Source: Roseiarcus sp963770275 (lineage in GTDB: Bacteria > Pseudomonadota > Alphaproteobacteria > Rhizobiales > Beijerinckiaceae). Taken from it: DNA of 64,000 nt. Where the stretch lies: positions 22,397 to 86,396 of the forward strand of contig CAVYPD010000013.1 in the NCBI GenBank assembly GCA_963770275.1. Direction: 5' to 3'. The position numbers were made by a program, and so were the translations under genes. Of this stretch, positions 36,587-46,859 are shown in pieces (the stretch's first letter is position 1; every line of letters begins with the position of its first letter). A model generated the notes under the pieces. That model ran no database searches. It was not told the origin of the DNA and saw nothing but the letters and a program-made list of their open reading frames with translations.

Positions 36587-37792
36587 ATGATCGGTACGCG
36601 AGTAAGTTCGTCCCGCGCCGCTCTTCTGGGGCTTGTTTCGACACTCTCGCTCGCCGCCGCCATTCTGCCCGCGGACGCCGCCAACAAGGTTCTCAAGATC
36701 GGCTTCGTCGGCGTGACCAGCGGCCCTGCCGCCGCGTGGGGCACTTCAAACGTGCGTTCGATGCAGACGCTCGCGGACTGGTGGAACTCGACCGGCGGCG
36801 TCAAGATCGGCGACGACACCTACGATGTCGACGTCGTGACCTTCGATGACCAGAAGGACCCGAAGCGGGCCATCGCCGGCATGGAGAAGATGGCCCAGGA
36901 AGGCATCCACTATGTTGTCGGACCCAACGTGGACGACGGCGCGGCCGCCGTGCGTCCGGTCGCCGAAAAGTCGGGGATCATCTATTTCCCCTACGCTTTC
37001 CCGAAAGAACTCTACACCAAGCCTGCCTCTAACGCGGTGCTCGGGATGGTGGCGAATTATCAATCCGCCCCGGCCATCTACAAGTATTTGAAAGAGAAAA
37101 AAGGCGTGAAGACGGTCGCGTTCGTCGCGGCCAACGAATCGGATCCGCTGAGCCAGCGCGACGGCGGCGTGGCCGCCGCCAAGGCGCTCGGCCTCACGGT
37201 GGTCGCGGACAAGGACAGCTACGAGAACGACACGCGCGACTTCACGCCGGTGCTAACCCCGATCGTCAAGCTCAATCCAGATCTTCTCGTGCTCTCGGGC
37301 GTCGCCCCGGCCAACGCGCCGCTCTTGATCCGTTCGGCGCGGGAGCTTGGCTTCAAGGGTCTCATTTCGACCGAGACGGCGCAGGACGCCAAGGTGCTGG
37401 AGGAGGGCGCCAGCGAACTCGCCAACGGCTTCATCTCAGTCGGCGGCGCCTCGACGCCTGAAATCCGGTCGAAGGCGATGGAAGAGTTCATCGATCGTTA
37501 CACGAAGAAGTTCGGCGAATACAACGACGAATCGAACACCAAGGTCTATGCGCTGCAATATATCATCGACACCCTGAAGGCCGACCCGAAGGCGATCGAC
37601 AATACAGACGAATTCAAAAAGACGATGGACGGTTTTTCGGCGGCGAACCCCTACCTCAAGGATCAGAGCTCCAATCTCCATTACGTCGGCACGACCTCGT
37701 TCGGCCAGAAGCGACAGCTTGCGGTGCCGCTGGTCGTCAACGAGTATAAGGACGGCAAGTTCGAGACCCTGTTCGTCGCCAACGTCGACTGA
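36587..37792 (+). CDS. ABC importer substrate-binding protein, Liv (type I) family
   Basis: A 401-residue protein with a signal peptide (residues 1-31, ILPADA). NKVLKIGFVGVTSGPAAAWG starts the mature domain; HYVVGPNVDDGAAAVRPVAE and TLSLIRSARELGFKG-type features (here LLIRSARELGFKGLI) are typical. First gene of a five-gene importer operon (binding protein, LivH, LivM, LivG, LivF). Ligand unknown. Confidence 0.93.
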   Translation: MIGTRVSSSRAALLGLVSTLSLAAAILPADAANKVLKIGFVGVTSGPAAAWGTSNVRSMQTLADWWNSTGGVKIGDDTYDVDVVTFDDQKDPKRAIAGMEKMAQEGIHYVVGPNVDDGAAAVRPVAEKSGIIYFPYAFPKELYTKPASNAVLGMVANYQSAPAIYKYLKEKKGVKTVAFVAANESDPLSQRDGGVAAAKALGLTVVADKDSYENDTRDFTPVLTPIVKLNPDLLVLSGVAPANAPLLIRSARELGFKGLISTETAQDAKVLEEGASELANGFISVGGASTPEIRSKAMEEFIDRYTKKFGEYNDESNTKVYALQYIIDTLKADPKAIDNTDEFKKTMDGFSAANPYLKDQSSNLHYVGTTSFGQKRQLAVPLVVNEYKDGKFETLFVANVD

Positions 37793-37848
37793 GCGGCGCG
37801 ACCTTCCGCGGGAACCGTCTCGGGCAAAAGACGAAGGAGGCTCGACGC

Positions 37849-37878
37849 CCTTCGCGGCGAATTAGTTCACCGCGAAGG
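37849..37878 (+). terminator. Hairpin between the binding-protein gene and the permease genes
   Basis: CCTTCGCGG (37849-37857) pairs with CCGCGAAGG (37870-37878) across a 12-base loop. It stands 57 bases after the binding-protein stop. Stem-loops here in other importers protect the upstream mRNA or limit read-through, so that the binding protein is made in excess. Confidence 0.55.
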
Positions 37879-37921
37879 ATGCGAAGGGGGCGAAGCTGAA
37901 CTTCTGGGGGCTTAAAGTCGG

Positions 37922-38788
37922 GTGGAGCAAATTGTCGCGAACGGGCTCTACCTCGGCGCGCAATACGCGCTGATCGCGCTGGGCCTGACGCTGATCTTCG
38001 CGCTGATGAACGTGCTCAATTTCGCCCACGGGCAGATGTACGTGCTGGGCGGCTTCGTCACTTACGAAATTTACGGCCTCTTGCATTGGCCGTTCGTGGT
38101 CGCGCTCATCGCGTCGGCGTTGACGCTCGCCGTCCTCGGCGCCCTGATCGAGCGGTTCCTGTTCCGAACTGTCATCAGGCGCAGCGAGCGAGAAGAAAGC
38201 ACGATGCTGCTCGCGGCTGGCATCGCCTATTTTCTCGACGCCGCGATCCTGTTGCTGTTCGGCGAAAAGCAGCGCGGCGTTCGCAAGATCGTGACGGGCG
38301 TGTTTTCTTGGGACAATCTGATCCTACCCTGGGACCGCATTCTGGTGGCCGGGCTCGCCGCCCTGTTTATCGTCGCCTTCATCCTGATGATGCAGTTCAC
38401 CAAGCCCGGCCGGGCGATGCGCGCGTTGGCCCAGGACCGCACAGCGGCTCAGCTGATGGGCGTGCCGGTCGAGTTCTACTCGCTGCTCGGATTTGCGCTC
38501 GGCGCGATGCTGGCTGGGCTTGCCGGCGGCCTTCTGGTCACGATCACCGGGGTCAATTCAGGGATCGGCGGACCGATTTCGATCAAAGCCTTCATGATGG
38601 TGATGATCGGGGGCGCCGGTGTCGTCGGCGGCGCTATCGCGGGCGGGTTCATTCTCGGCATGCTGGAATCGGTTGGCCTCTCGGTCCTGCACGCTTACGG
38701 CGACATCACTTCTCTCGTTATCTTCGCCGCGTTGCTGGTCTTCCTCTCCATTCGTCCGAACGGGCTCATGGGCAAGCCGTGGGGATAA
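37922..38788 (+). CDS. livH: ABC importer permease, LivH
   Basis: A 288-residue protein starting at GTG 37922 (MEQIVANGLYLGAQYALIALG). NFAHGQMYVLGGF is the LivH hallmark, and GRAMRALAQDRTAAQLMGVP the coupling loop. About eight hydrophobic segments. Only a weak ribosome-binding site is visible, consistent with lower expression than the binding protein. Confidence 0.93.
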   Translation: MEQIVANGLYLGAQYALIALGLTLIFALMNVLNFAHGQMYVLGGFVTYEIYGLLHWPFVVALIASALTLAVLGALIERFLFRTVIRRSEREESTMLLAAGIAYFLDAAILLLFGEKQRGVRKIVTGVFSWDNLILPWDRILVAGLAALFIVAFILMMQFTKPGRAMRALAQDRTAAQLMGVPVEFYSLLGFALGAMLAGLAGGLLVTITGVNSGIGGPISIKAFMMVMIGGAGVVGGAIAGGFILGMLESVGLSVLHAYGDITSLVIFAALLVFLSIRPNGLMGKPWG

Positions 38789-38792
38789 TCCA

Positions 38793-39776
38793 ATGACGCC
38801 CCGCGCGAGCGTACCTCGCTTGGCCGCCGCCGCGATCTTCGTGCTTATCCTCCTTGTCGCTATCCCCTTGGCGATCAGCGCCTCGCATCGCACGGACCTC
38901 TATTACACTCTGAGCTCTGTGGCGCTCCTCTCGATCGCCAGCGCCGGCGTCTGGCTGACGTTCTATATCGGCCGCATCAACATCGGGCAGGGCGCCTACG
39001 CACTCGTCGGCGGTTATGTCTCGGCGATTCTCGTGACGACCTATGGCCTGTCGTTCTGGCTGAGCCTTCCGCTCGCTGGCCTCTTTTGCGCGCTCGTGAG
39101 CGCGGTGATCGGACTTCCGATCCTCAGGCTGCGCGGCGTCTATTTCGCCATGGTGACGCTGGTGCTCACCGAAGTGGCGCGGCTATCCGCGCTCGCGCTG
39201 GGGATCACAAACGGCGCCAAGGGCATCACAAATATTCCTCCGCCCGGTCCGATCAGCTTGTTCGGACTGACCCTCGTCCCCTCATTCGATTCGTTCGCGG
39301 AGCGCAATCTCGCCTTCTATATCCTTTCCGTCGTGATGATGATCCTCTGTTTCGCTGCGCTCTACCGGCTCGTCAATTCGCGGATCGGCCAGCTGTTCGC
39401 GGCGATGCGGCAGAACGAGGAGCTCGCCTCCTCGATGGGCGTCAATGTTCCGGCCCTCCGCGTGCTGGCTTACGCAATTTCTTCCTTCTTCGGCGGCGTC
39501 GGCGGAGCGATCTTCGCCGCGATCGCCCAATCGATCTATCCGTCGAGCTTCACCGTCAACGACAGCGTGAACTTCATGCTGAATTGTTTTCTCGGCGGCT
39601 TGAGCTACGTGTTCGGCCCGATGCTGGGCACGCTCGTGCTCTATTTCGGCTGGGACCTTCTGTTCCAGACGGGCGAGTATCAGCTCTTGATCTACTCGGG
39701 AGTGATGATCCTCCTGATGCTGCTTCTGCCGAACGGCCTCTTGAGTCTGCGCTTGCGCGCGCGGAGAGGGGGCTGA
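38793..39776 (+). CDS. livM: ABC importer permease, LivM
   Basis: A 327-residue protein. ATG 38793 is chosen four bases after the livH stop; a longer in-frame start would lie inside livH. GVWLTFYIGRINIGQGAYAL is the LivM signature and QNEELASSMGVNVP the coupling loop. Pairs with LivH as the channel. Confidence 0.93.
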   Translation: MTPRASVPRLAAAAIFVLILLVAIPLAISASHRTDLYYTLSSVALLSIASAGVWLTFYIGRINIGQGAYALVGGYVSAILVTTYGLSFWLSLPLAGLFCALVSAVIGLPILRLRGVYFAMVTLVLTEVARLSALALGITNGAKGITNIPPPGPISLFGLTLVPSFDSFAERNLAFYILSVVMMILCFAALYRLVNSRIGQLFAAMRQNEELASSMGVNVPALRVLAYAISSFFGGVGGAIFAAIAQSIYPSSFTVNDSVNFMLNCFLGGLSYVFGPMLGTLVLYFGWDLLFQTGEYQLLIYSGVMILLMLLLPNGLLSLRLRARRGG

Positions 39777-39781
39777 GCCGG

Positions 39782-40561
39782 ATGGCGCCGATCATCGAAG
39801 TCAAGGACTTGACCAAGAGCTACGGCGGCCTCGTAGCAGTCAACGACGTGTCATTCGACGTCCAGGAGCACGAGATCCTCTCGATCATCGGCCCGAACGG
39901 CGCCGGAAAGTCGACCATTTTCAAACTCATCTCGTCGTTCGTGAAGCCGACCCAGGGTCGGGTGACCTTCAGGGGCGAAGTCATCTCGGGCCTCGCGCCC
40001 CACATCGTGGCGCGCAAGGGCGTTGTGCGCACCTTCCAGGAGACGACGATCTTCAAGGGGCTTACGGCGCGCGACAGCGTCATCGTCGCCCATCATCTCC
40101 GGTCGCGCGCGAGCCTTCCAGGCTTCTATCTCGGAACGGCGCTGGCGCGGCGCGACGAGGACGAGTTCGGCCGCTCGAGCGACGAGATCCTCGAGTTTCT
40201 GGGCTTGGGCGAAGTCAAGAACGAGGTCGCGAGCAACCTGCCGCAGGGCCATTTGCGAGCGCTCGGCATCGCCATTGGCCTCGCCGCCAATCCGCAGGTG
40301 CTGCTGCTTGATGAGCCGTTCGCCGGCATGAACCACGATGAGACCAATCGAGCCGTGGAAATGGTGCGCGCGGTCCGAGAGCGCGGCGTGACCCTGATGC
40401 TGGTCGAGCACGACATGGCCGCCGTGATGAAAATCTCGGACCGCATCGTCGTGATTAATTTCGGGGTCAAGATCGCGGAGGGGACGCCAGCCGAAATCCA
40501 GAAGAACGACAAGGTGATCGAGGCCTATCTCGGCGTCGAAGACGAGACGATCGGACTTTAG
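39782..40561 (+). CDS. livG: ABC importer ATPase, LivG
   Basis: A 259-residue ATPase: Walker A IGPNGAGKSTIFK, RTFQETTIFKGLTARDS typical of LivG, signature-region LPQGHLRALGIAIGL (a divergent LSGGQ), Walker B VLLLDEPFAGM, switch VEHDMAAVM. Start ATG 39782 lies five bases after the livM stop. Confidence 0.93.
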   Translation: MAPIIEVKDLTKSYGGLVAVNDVSFDVQEHEILSIIGPNGAGKSTIFKLISSFVKPTQGRVTFRGEVISGLAPHIVARKGVVRTFQETTIFKGLTARDSVIVAHHLRSRASLPGFYLGTALARRDEDEFGRSSDEILEFLGLGEVKNEVASNLPQGHLRALGIAIGLAANPQVLLLDEPFAGMNHDETNRAVEMVRAVRERGVTLMLVEHDMAAVMKISDRIVVINFGVKIAEGTPAEIQKNDKVIEAYLGVEDETIGL

Positions 40562-40563
40562 CC

Positions 40564-41284
40564 GTGGCTATGCTCTCGCTCACCGACGTCGAGCTCTATT
40601 ACGATCACGTCTTTGCGCTCAAAGGCGTGTCGGTCGAGCTCAACGAGGGTGAGACGGTGGCGCTGATCGGCGCGAACGGCGCCGGCAAGTCATCGATCCT
40701 GCGCGCCATCACGGGATTGCGCAAGATCCGCAAGGGCTCGATCAGTTTCGAGGGTCGCCGGATCGACGGCCTTGGTCCCGAGGCGATCGTCAAACTTGGC
40801 ATCGCGATGGTCCCGGAAGGCCGCCGCGTGTTTCCCTACATGAGCGTGCGCGACAATCTGATGATGGGCGCTTTTTCGCGCTCGGACGCCGCCGGGGTGC
40901 GCGCATCGCTCGACTCCGTGCTGGATCGCTTTCCGCGCCTGAAGGAGCGCCTGACCCAGACAGCCGGGACCATGAGCGGCGGCGAGCAGCAGATGCTCGT
41001 GATCGGGCGGGCTCTCATGGCGGATCCCAAGCTGCTGTTGCTTGACGAGCCTTCGCTCGGCGTCGCGCCAAAGATCGTCCAGGACATCGCCCGTTCGATT
41101 GTCGCCATCAACCGAGACGAGAAGGTGAGCGTGCTGTTGGTCGAGCAGAATTCACGCATGGCGCTTCGCATCTCCCATCGCGCCTACGCGCTGACCACCG
41201 GCTCGATAGCGCTCGCCGGGCGCCTCGGCCGATCTGGTCAAGGATCAGCGCATCCAGCATCTCTATCTCGGCGGCGATATTTAG
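40564..41284 (+). CDS. livF: ABC importer ATPase, LivF, one-base insertion near the end
   Basis: GTG 40564 starts two bases after the livG stop. Walker A IGANGAGKSSI, VPEGRRVFPYMSVRDN, signature MSGGEQQMLV, Walker B LLLLDEPSLGV and VEQNSRMAL are all present. After LTTGSIALAG (about 41219) a C run adds one base; with it removed the protein ends ASADLVKDQRIQHLYLGGDI at 41284, the standard LivF tail. IS1182 copy 2 begins directly after, so the operon end is the insertion point. Confidence 0.92.
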
Positions 41285-43760
41285 GCCGATCGGCGCGCGC
41301 CGGCGGGCTTAGCACCAACCTGCAAGTTGATGGACGTCTTCGGTTCTAATTCTGGCACCGCTTCTGTTGGGGAGGCCTTCTGACGGCCGGTCCCACTGGA
41401 CATCCTGCGGCGGGTAAATGATGGGGTGGCCGGCGCCCCGATTGGCATCTGCGTGCGAAGATTGTCGTTGTCATCAACCCATCTGAAGGGAGCGGTACAT
41501 GGAGAAGTCTGAGCGGTCGGCGCAAGCAGGAACTCGTCTCTTGCGCCGTTCGGACCCCTGAGGCGCCAGCGCGTGAGGCGAAGGATTCGTTTGAGGTGCG
41601 CGAACAGCATCTCGACTTTCTTCTGCCGACGACAGGCCTCCACGTATTGCGGAGTTGCGGTAAGCGCACGAGCCAGGTCGCGGGCGTCTTCGTGCAGATC
41701 CCGAAGGATTTTGCGGGAGACTGCGTTCGGACAGCACTGGGCTTTAAGTCTGCAAGGTGTGGCAGTCCGATTTGCTGGCGCGATATGGTCTTGTGTCCTT
41801 GGCTGTGACGCCGCTTCTGGGAATGGCGTAGGTACGTCGGAATTGGACCAGCTCTTTGGCCGCCGGGCAGGTGTAACGGTCGCGTTCGGCGTCGAAGGCA
41901 AAGTCGGCGCAGGAGAACTTGTCGTCGGTCCGATTTGATTTGTCGAAGACCGGAATGTGTGGCCGATCTCCTTGCGTTTGACCAGCCAAGCCAGGCTCTC
42001 GGCCGAGCCGTAGGCGCTATCGGCGGCTAAGAGTGCGGGCTTTATGCCGAAGCGCGTCTCGGTCCGCTCCAGCATTGTCGGCGACGCTCCAACCTCAGCC
42101 TGTCGGATGGCGCGTGGCTTCGACATCGACAATCACACCATGGTGGGTGTCGATCCGTTAGTTGTTGGCATAGGCGAAGAAGGCGTGTTCCTTATGTGCG
42201 CCTGTCCATTCGGCCGCCGGATCGGATCGCGAGATGAATTTCGGCGTCACAGGCGAGGCGGCTCCGAACGCTGCGTCGTCGAGCGTGGCAAAGTACTCCC
42301 GCGCGGCGCGGGTCGCGGTTTCCCTGACCTCCTCGGACTTCCACTCGCGGCTTGGAACTGATCGCTGCTTGTTGGCGTCGGCCGCGATCAAGCTGGCGTC
42401 AACCGCAAATCGGTCGGCGCTGACCAAACCATCGGCGATGCAACGTTGCACCACGCTCTCGAAAAGTCGGCGCAGCGCGTCACTCTGGCGAAAGCGCCCA
42501 TGCCTGTTCTTCGAGAACGTCGAGTGATCGGGAACTCGGCCGTCCAGTCCCAACCGTCAGCAGCTTTTGGCCAAGGCCTTGGACATCGAGAACTCAGCAC
42601 GCGGGTCCCCAAAGGTTTTCGGCCTGCGGGTCGGTGTCGTGGCCCGGCGAGGATTCGAGGCGAGGGTATTGGAACTCGTTGTGGACGATCCCATTCTGCT
42701 TGCGGTCACCGAGCCAATGTTGCGCGTTCGCCAAGCGCTCCTCGAAGAGTTCGAACGGCTCGATCAACTCTGCCCACAGTTGGCGCGGCGTGATCCCGTC
42801 TGCCGCAGGCTGATGACCGTTCCGGTGTCGGCGTGGTTGTGGCCCTCACCTATCGGACGGGCGTCGATGCGCCCGAGCGCTTCTCGAAATCGCGCGATGT
42901 TGGAGGGCATTTCGGCCTCACCCCGAAACGCTACAGTTCTGGTCAGACCGACTATGACGGCCGCATCAGTCGTTGCGGTGACGAGATGGTCCGCACAGCC
43001 TTGTATCAGGCAGCGAACGTTCTGCCGCATCATGGCCGATGGTCATCGCTCCGATCCTGGGCCGTGCGGATCGCGACGTGAAAGGGGCGAAGGTCGCCCT
43101 CGCACGCCGGCTCGCCGTGGTCATGCACCGGATGTGGACCGACGGAACTGACTTCCGCTGGTCTGACACGAGCCGAATGACGGTGCCGACCCCAACTTAA
43201 GAAGGGACGGACAAAAGCAAAAACCCGAGTTCCGCCGACCAGGCGGAAAGGAGCGCCCGGAAGGGGGCGAGGGTCGGAAGAGCCCGCATCGCTGGTTGCG
43301 ACAGTTCGGCATTCGCCGGCTGGTCGCGTGGCAGAGCTAGGCCGTCCGATCCTTCTCAACCCATCCTGTCCGCCGACGCCGCCGGGCGTTGAGCACGCAA
43401 AGAAGCCTGAACCCTTCCGAGCGCTTCCCACCTGGCCAACCGAAAACAACGGAGTTAACAACCTATGCCCGCCTAAAGAAACCAGCGATACGCGAGACTG
43501 AGGTGAGCCTCTTCGCAAAGGCGGCGTTCGGACCGGATGCCCACGCCCTAGCCGACGATCAGCATCAGGATCATCAACTCTGGATCGACGGAGGGGCGAG
43601 CCATCCCGCTGTAAAACGGCTTCAGCGATTGGCGGAGGTCATCGAGGGCGAGATGGCGGTCAATGCCCCTGAGCGCATGGTCGACTGGGACATGTTCCTC
43701 AAGGCAGAAATCATAGAACAGCCGCGCAGGCGTTTCTTGAACGCCCATCATCGCCGTCTC
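41285..43760 (-). mobile_element. IS1182-family insertion sequence, copy 2, split by an IS110-type element
   Basis: Transposase N-terminus at 43751 (MMGVQETPARLFYDF, then SVDPELMILMLIVG followed by a TAG where Tyr is expected, then RSERRLCEEAHLSLAYRWF). After the insert it resumes GLDGRVPDHSTFSKNRHGRF at 42553, FAVDASLIAADAN, then LLAADSAYGSAESLAW, CPNAVSRKILRDLHEDARDL and VEACRRQKKVEMLFAHLKRI. Several further frame breaks and the TAG show that it is dead. The right end abuts the livF stop. Confidence 0.8.
42557..43474 (+). mobile_element. IS110-type transposase remnant nested in IS1182 copy 2
   Basis: About 918 bases separate the YRWF and CRLGLDG halves of the IS1182 transposase. Plus-strand pieces read MLRVRQALLEEFERLDQLC, DPVCRRLMTVP, then in a second frame GVDAPERFSKSRDVGGHFGLTPKRYSSGQ and CGDEMVRTALYQAANVL, then in a third LARRLAVVMHRMW. 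These are the IS110-family C-terminal domain and linker. The N-terminal catalytic part is absent. Confidence 0.78.
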
Positions 43761-43814
43761 TCCCGCCAAATCAGCAGGATTTAATAAATCACGGCACTCC
43801 TCTGCCCGCAATCA

Positions 43815-44165
43815 AGCAGCCACTTTTTCAACGATATCGGCGCATTCCGGCCGAAGGGCCCGCGTCGCTTCGGGTCCAACTCCGGCCACCTGGTCGTCGA
43901 TCCAATCGGCGCGTCGGCGGGGGCTGCGGCGAGTTCAATGGTGTCGCGGGCCGCCTTGATCGCACCCTGCGACGAACGCGGCGTCGCCGAGAAGCGCCAC
44001 GCGCCGATGGCGCATAATTGGGGATTCGAGATCGCCGATCGGTAGGAAGAGCGTCTGAGCGCATGTCCGTACGATCTCAGCGAAGACCGGCGGAAGCATC
44101 GCCTCGGCGTCGCGCCTTAGCGCTGCGACGACCTCGGGGGGATCAACTGGGGTTTGGTAGACTTG
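43815..44165 (-). pseudogene. FAD-dependent monooxygenase, C-terminal remnant
   Basis: Frames read LPPVFAEIVRTCAQTLFLPI and RHRRVALLGDAAFVAG, which is the GD motif (the second FAD-binding motif, RVALLGDAAH-like) of aromatic/PHBH-type monooxygenases. After a break, AIKAARDTIELAA follows, the usual helix after the motif. No N-terminal GxGxxG domain is present. It lies between the IS cluster and the sugar importer, so it was cut during transposition. Confidence 0.55.
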
Positions 44166-44247
44166 ACTCAGTTCCTCGCCAGGACCAGCATTCCCGGGTA
44201 CTCGCCGAAGAAACTTCGTAACGACAGGCGAACACAGGGAGAAAACC

Positions 44248-45270
44248 ATGAGACAGGCTATTCGGCTCCTGGCTGGGGTCGCGTTCGGCGCCGGCGTCGC
44301 GTTGGCGCTCGCGGCGCCCGCGCAGGCGCAACAGACTTTCACCCTCGGCTATTCCACGGGGTTCCTGCAGGACCCGTTCCAGGTGATCCAGGCCGACCGC
44401 GTGATGACTGAGGGTAAGAAGGCTGGGCTGAAAACGCTGCCGATCGCCAACGCGGCCAACGACGCTGGCAAGCAGATCACCGACTTCCACAATCTGATCT
44501 CCGAAGGCGCGCAGGGCATCCTGCTTGTCGCACGCGACAGCGACGCGATCGTGCCGGCGCTGAACTTCGCCGAAAGCAAAAATGTTCCTGTGGTGGCGAT
44601 CGACATGGGTCCGGCCGGCGGCAAGGCGGCGATGGTGGTGCGGGCCGACAACATCCGCATGGGCGCCGATGCCTGCGCGCTGACCGGCAAGGCCCTTGGC
44701 GGCAAGGGCGTTGTGCTATCGCTGATGGGCGATCAGGCGACGCAGAACGGGCGCGACCGCACCAGCGGCTTTGCCAACTGCATGAAAAAGGATTTCCCAG
44801 ACATCAAGGTGATCGAAAAACCGACCAAGTGGCAATCCGAAATCGCGACCTCTATTACTCAGACGATCGTTGGCTCCACGCCCGATCTCGGCGCGATCTA
44901 CATGCAAAGCGACGCGGTCATGCTGCCAGGCGTGCTCAACGTGCTGAGCAGCGCCGGCAAGCTCAAAAAGGTCGGCGAACCGGGGCATATTTTCCTGGTG
45001 AGCATCGACGGCACGCCGTTCGCCCACCAGAAGATCCGCGAGGACCTGCTGGACGCGAGCTTGTCGCAGCCACAGGACGCTTACGTGAAGTGGGGGTTGC
45101 ACTATCTGGAAGGCGCAGTTGCCGGCAAGAGCTTCGGCGCCGGCCCGACCGACCACGACAGCCGGATCGAGATCGTCAACGGCAACCCGATGGACTTGCT
45201 GCCAGCGCCGACGGTCACGAAGGCTAACGTCGACGACCCGGCCCTATGGGCGAACGGCGCCAAGAACTGA
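44248..45270 (+). CDS. Sugar ABC importer periplasmic binding protein
   Basis: A 340-residue protein with a signal peptide (residues 1-27, ending AQAQQ). TFTLGYSTGFLQDPFQVIQ opens the mature protein; ISEGAQGILLVARDSDAI and VPVVAIDMGPAGG follow the type I sugar-binding fold. First gene of a binding protein-ATPase-permease operon that continues into the ApnL-like gene. Ligand not predictable but probably a sugar or sugar acid that the downstream enzymes degrade. Confidence 0.9.
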   Translation: MRQAIRLLAGVAFGAGVALALAAPAQAQQTFTLGYSTGFLQDPFQVIQADRVMTEGKKAGLKTLPIANAANDAGKQITDFHNLISEGAQGILLVARDSDAIVPALNFAESKNVPVVAIDMGPAGGKAAMVVRADNIRMGADACALTGKALGGKGVVLSLMGDQATQNGRDRTSGFANCMKKDFPDIKVIEKPTKWQSEIATSITQTIVGSTPDLGAIYMQSDAVMLPGVLNVLSSAGKLKKVGEPGHIFLVSIDGTPFAHQKIREDLLDASLSQPQDAYVKWGLHYLEGAVAGKSFGAGPTDHDSRIEIVNGNPMDLLPAPTVTKANVDDPALWANGAKN

Positions 45271-45301
45271 GCCGTCCAGGCAGCCTGCCAGCGATGCAGT
45301 T

Positions 45302-46859
45302 ATGAACAGTCATCAGCCGGTCCCGGACGCCGCAGCGCCCGGGCCGGCGATCGTCGAGGTGTCCGGCGTCTCGAAACGCTTCGGCACCAGCCAGGCGCTC
45401 AGCGACGTCTCAATGCGCGTGCCGGCCGGCGATTCGCGCGCGCTGGTCGGTAGAAATGGCGCCGGCAAATCGACGCTGGTCGGCGTGCTTACCGGCATCA
45501 TTTCCCCTGACGCCGGCCGCGTCCGGTTCGGCGGAGAAGAAGCGCCGGGGATTGCCGAGCGGCAGAAATGGCGTGATCGCGTCGCCTGTGTCTACCAAAA
45601 ATCCACGCTGGTGCCGACGCTGACGGTGGCGGAAAACCTGTTGCTGAACGCGCAACCGACTGGCGGCCTCGGCTGGATCCGCTGGGGCGCGATGCGAAGG
45701 GATGCCGAGCGCGTGCTCGCAGGCTGGGGTATGGAACTCGACGTCGAGCAGGAATGCGCGGGGCTTACGGTCGAGCAGCGGCAGATCGTCGAGATCGCGC
45801 GAGCGCTGATCCAGGGCACGCGCTTCATCATCCTCGACGAGCCAACGGCGGAACTCGAGGGGCGAGAGGTGCGCCGGTTGTTCGACCGCATATCTCACCT
45901 GCAATCAACCGGCGTCACGTTCCTCTACATCTCGCACTACCTGGAAGAGATCTACGAGGTTTGTCGCAGCGTGACGGTGCTGCGCGACGGCCGCGTGGTC
46001 GCCGAGGCGCCGCTGGAAGAAATGCCGAAGGAGCGCGTGGTCAGGGCAATGGTGGGCGACGCCGCGCCCGCTGCCAGGGAACGCAGACGGGTCGGCGCCG
46101 GGACGGCGTCGGTGCGCGAGGCGCCGGCGCTGGAGGTGCTCGACCTGCAAATCGATGGCGCGGTTTTTGGGGTCAGCCTGCGGGTCGCAGCCGGCGAATG
46201 CGTCGGGCTTGCCGGGCTCGCAGGTTCCGGCAAGAGTGAGATCGGCGACGCCATCGCCGGCCTGGTCGCGCCAATGGGGGGACAGATCCTGGTCAGCGGC
46301 GCGGACCTGCGCGGCGGCGATGTGACCGACGCACGCCGCAAAGGCGTAGGCTATGTGCCGCGCGACCGCCACGCGCGCGGCATCATTCCGCTGCTCTCGA
46401 TCGCAGAGAACATGACGATGACCATCGTCGAGCAAATGGGCCCCGCCGGCATCGTGCTGCCCGACCGGCAGGCCGACGCGGCCGCCAGAATGGTCAATTC
46501 GCTGCAGATAGTCGCCGCCTCGACCGATCAGCCGATCAACGAACTCAGCGGCGGCAACCAACAGAAGGCGGTGATGGCGCGGGCGCTCGCTTCCGAGCCG
46601 CGGGTGCTGGTGCTGCTGTATCCGACGCAAGGCGTCGACATCGCCTCGAAGGAGGCGCTTTTCGCGATCGTCGAGCGCGCCCGCGTCGGCGGCGCCGGGG
46701 TGCTGATCGTGTCCGACGAGTTGGATGAGCTGTCCGTTTGCGACCGTGTGCTCGTCATCTTCAAGGGCCGGCTGACGGAGGAAGTTTCCAGCCGGCTGGA
46801 GCAGCGAAAAACTGGTCGCGGCGATCGAGGGGATCGGACATGGCGAGCCAGCGGGTTGA
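45302..46859 (+). CDS. Sugar ABC importer ATPase (two domains), one-base insertion near its end
   Basis: Start ATG 45302. Domain 1: VGRNGAGKSTLVGVL (Walker A), LTVEQRQIVEIARAL, IILDEPTAEL. Domain 2: LAGSGKSEIG, signature LSGGNQQKAVMARAL, and a Walker B in which the usual DEPT is LYPTQGVDIASK, as is normal in this subgroup. An A run at 46807-46811 carries one extra base; with it removed the protein ends EKLVAAIEGIGHGEPAG at 46859 and overlaps the permease start. About 518 residues. Confidence 0.9.

Noticed and set aside
39086..39781. Upstream extension of the LivG frame into livM
   Set aside because: The LivG family starts at the ATG at 39782, and the extension is out of frame to conserved LivM sequence.
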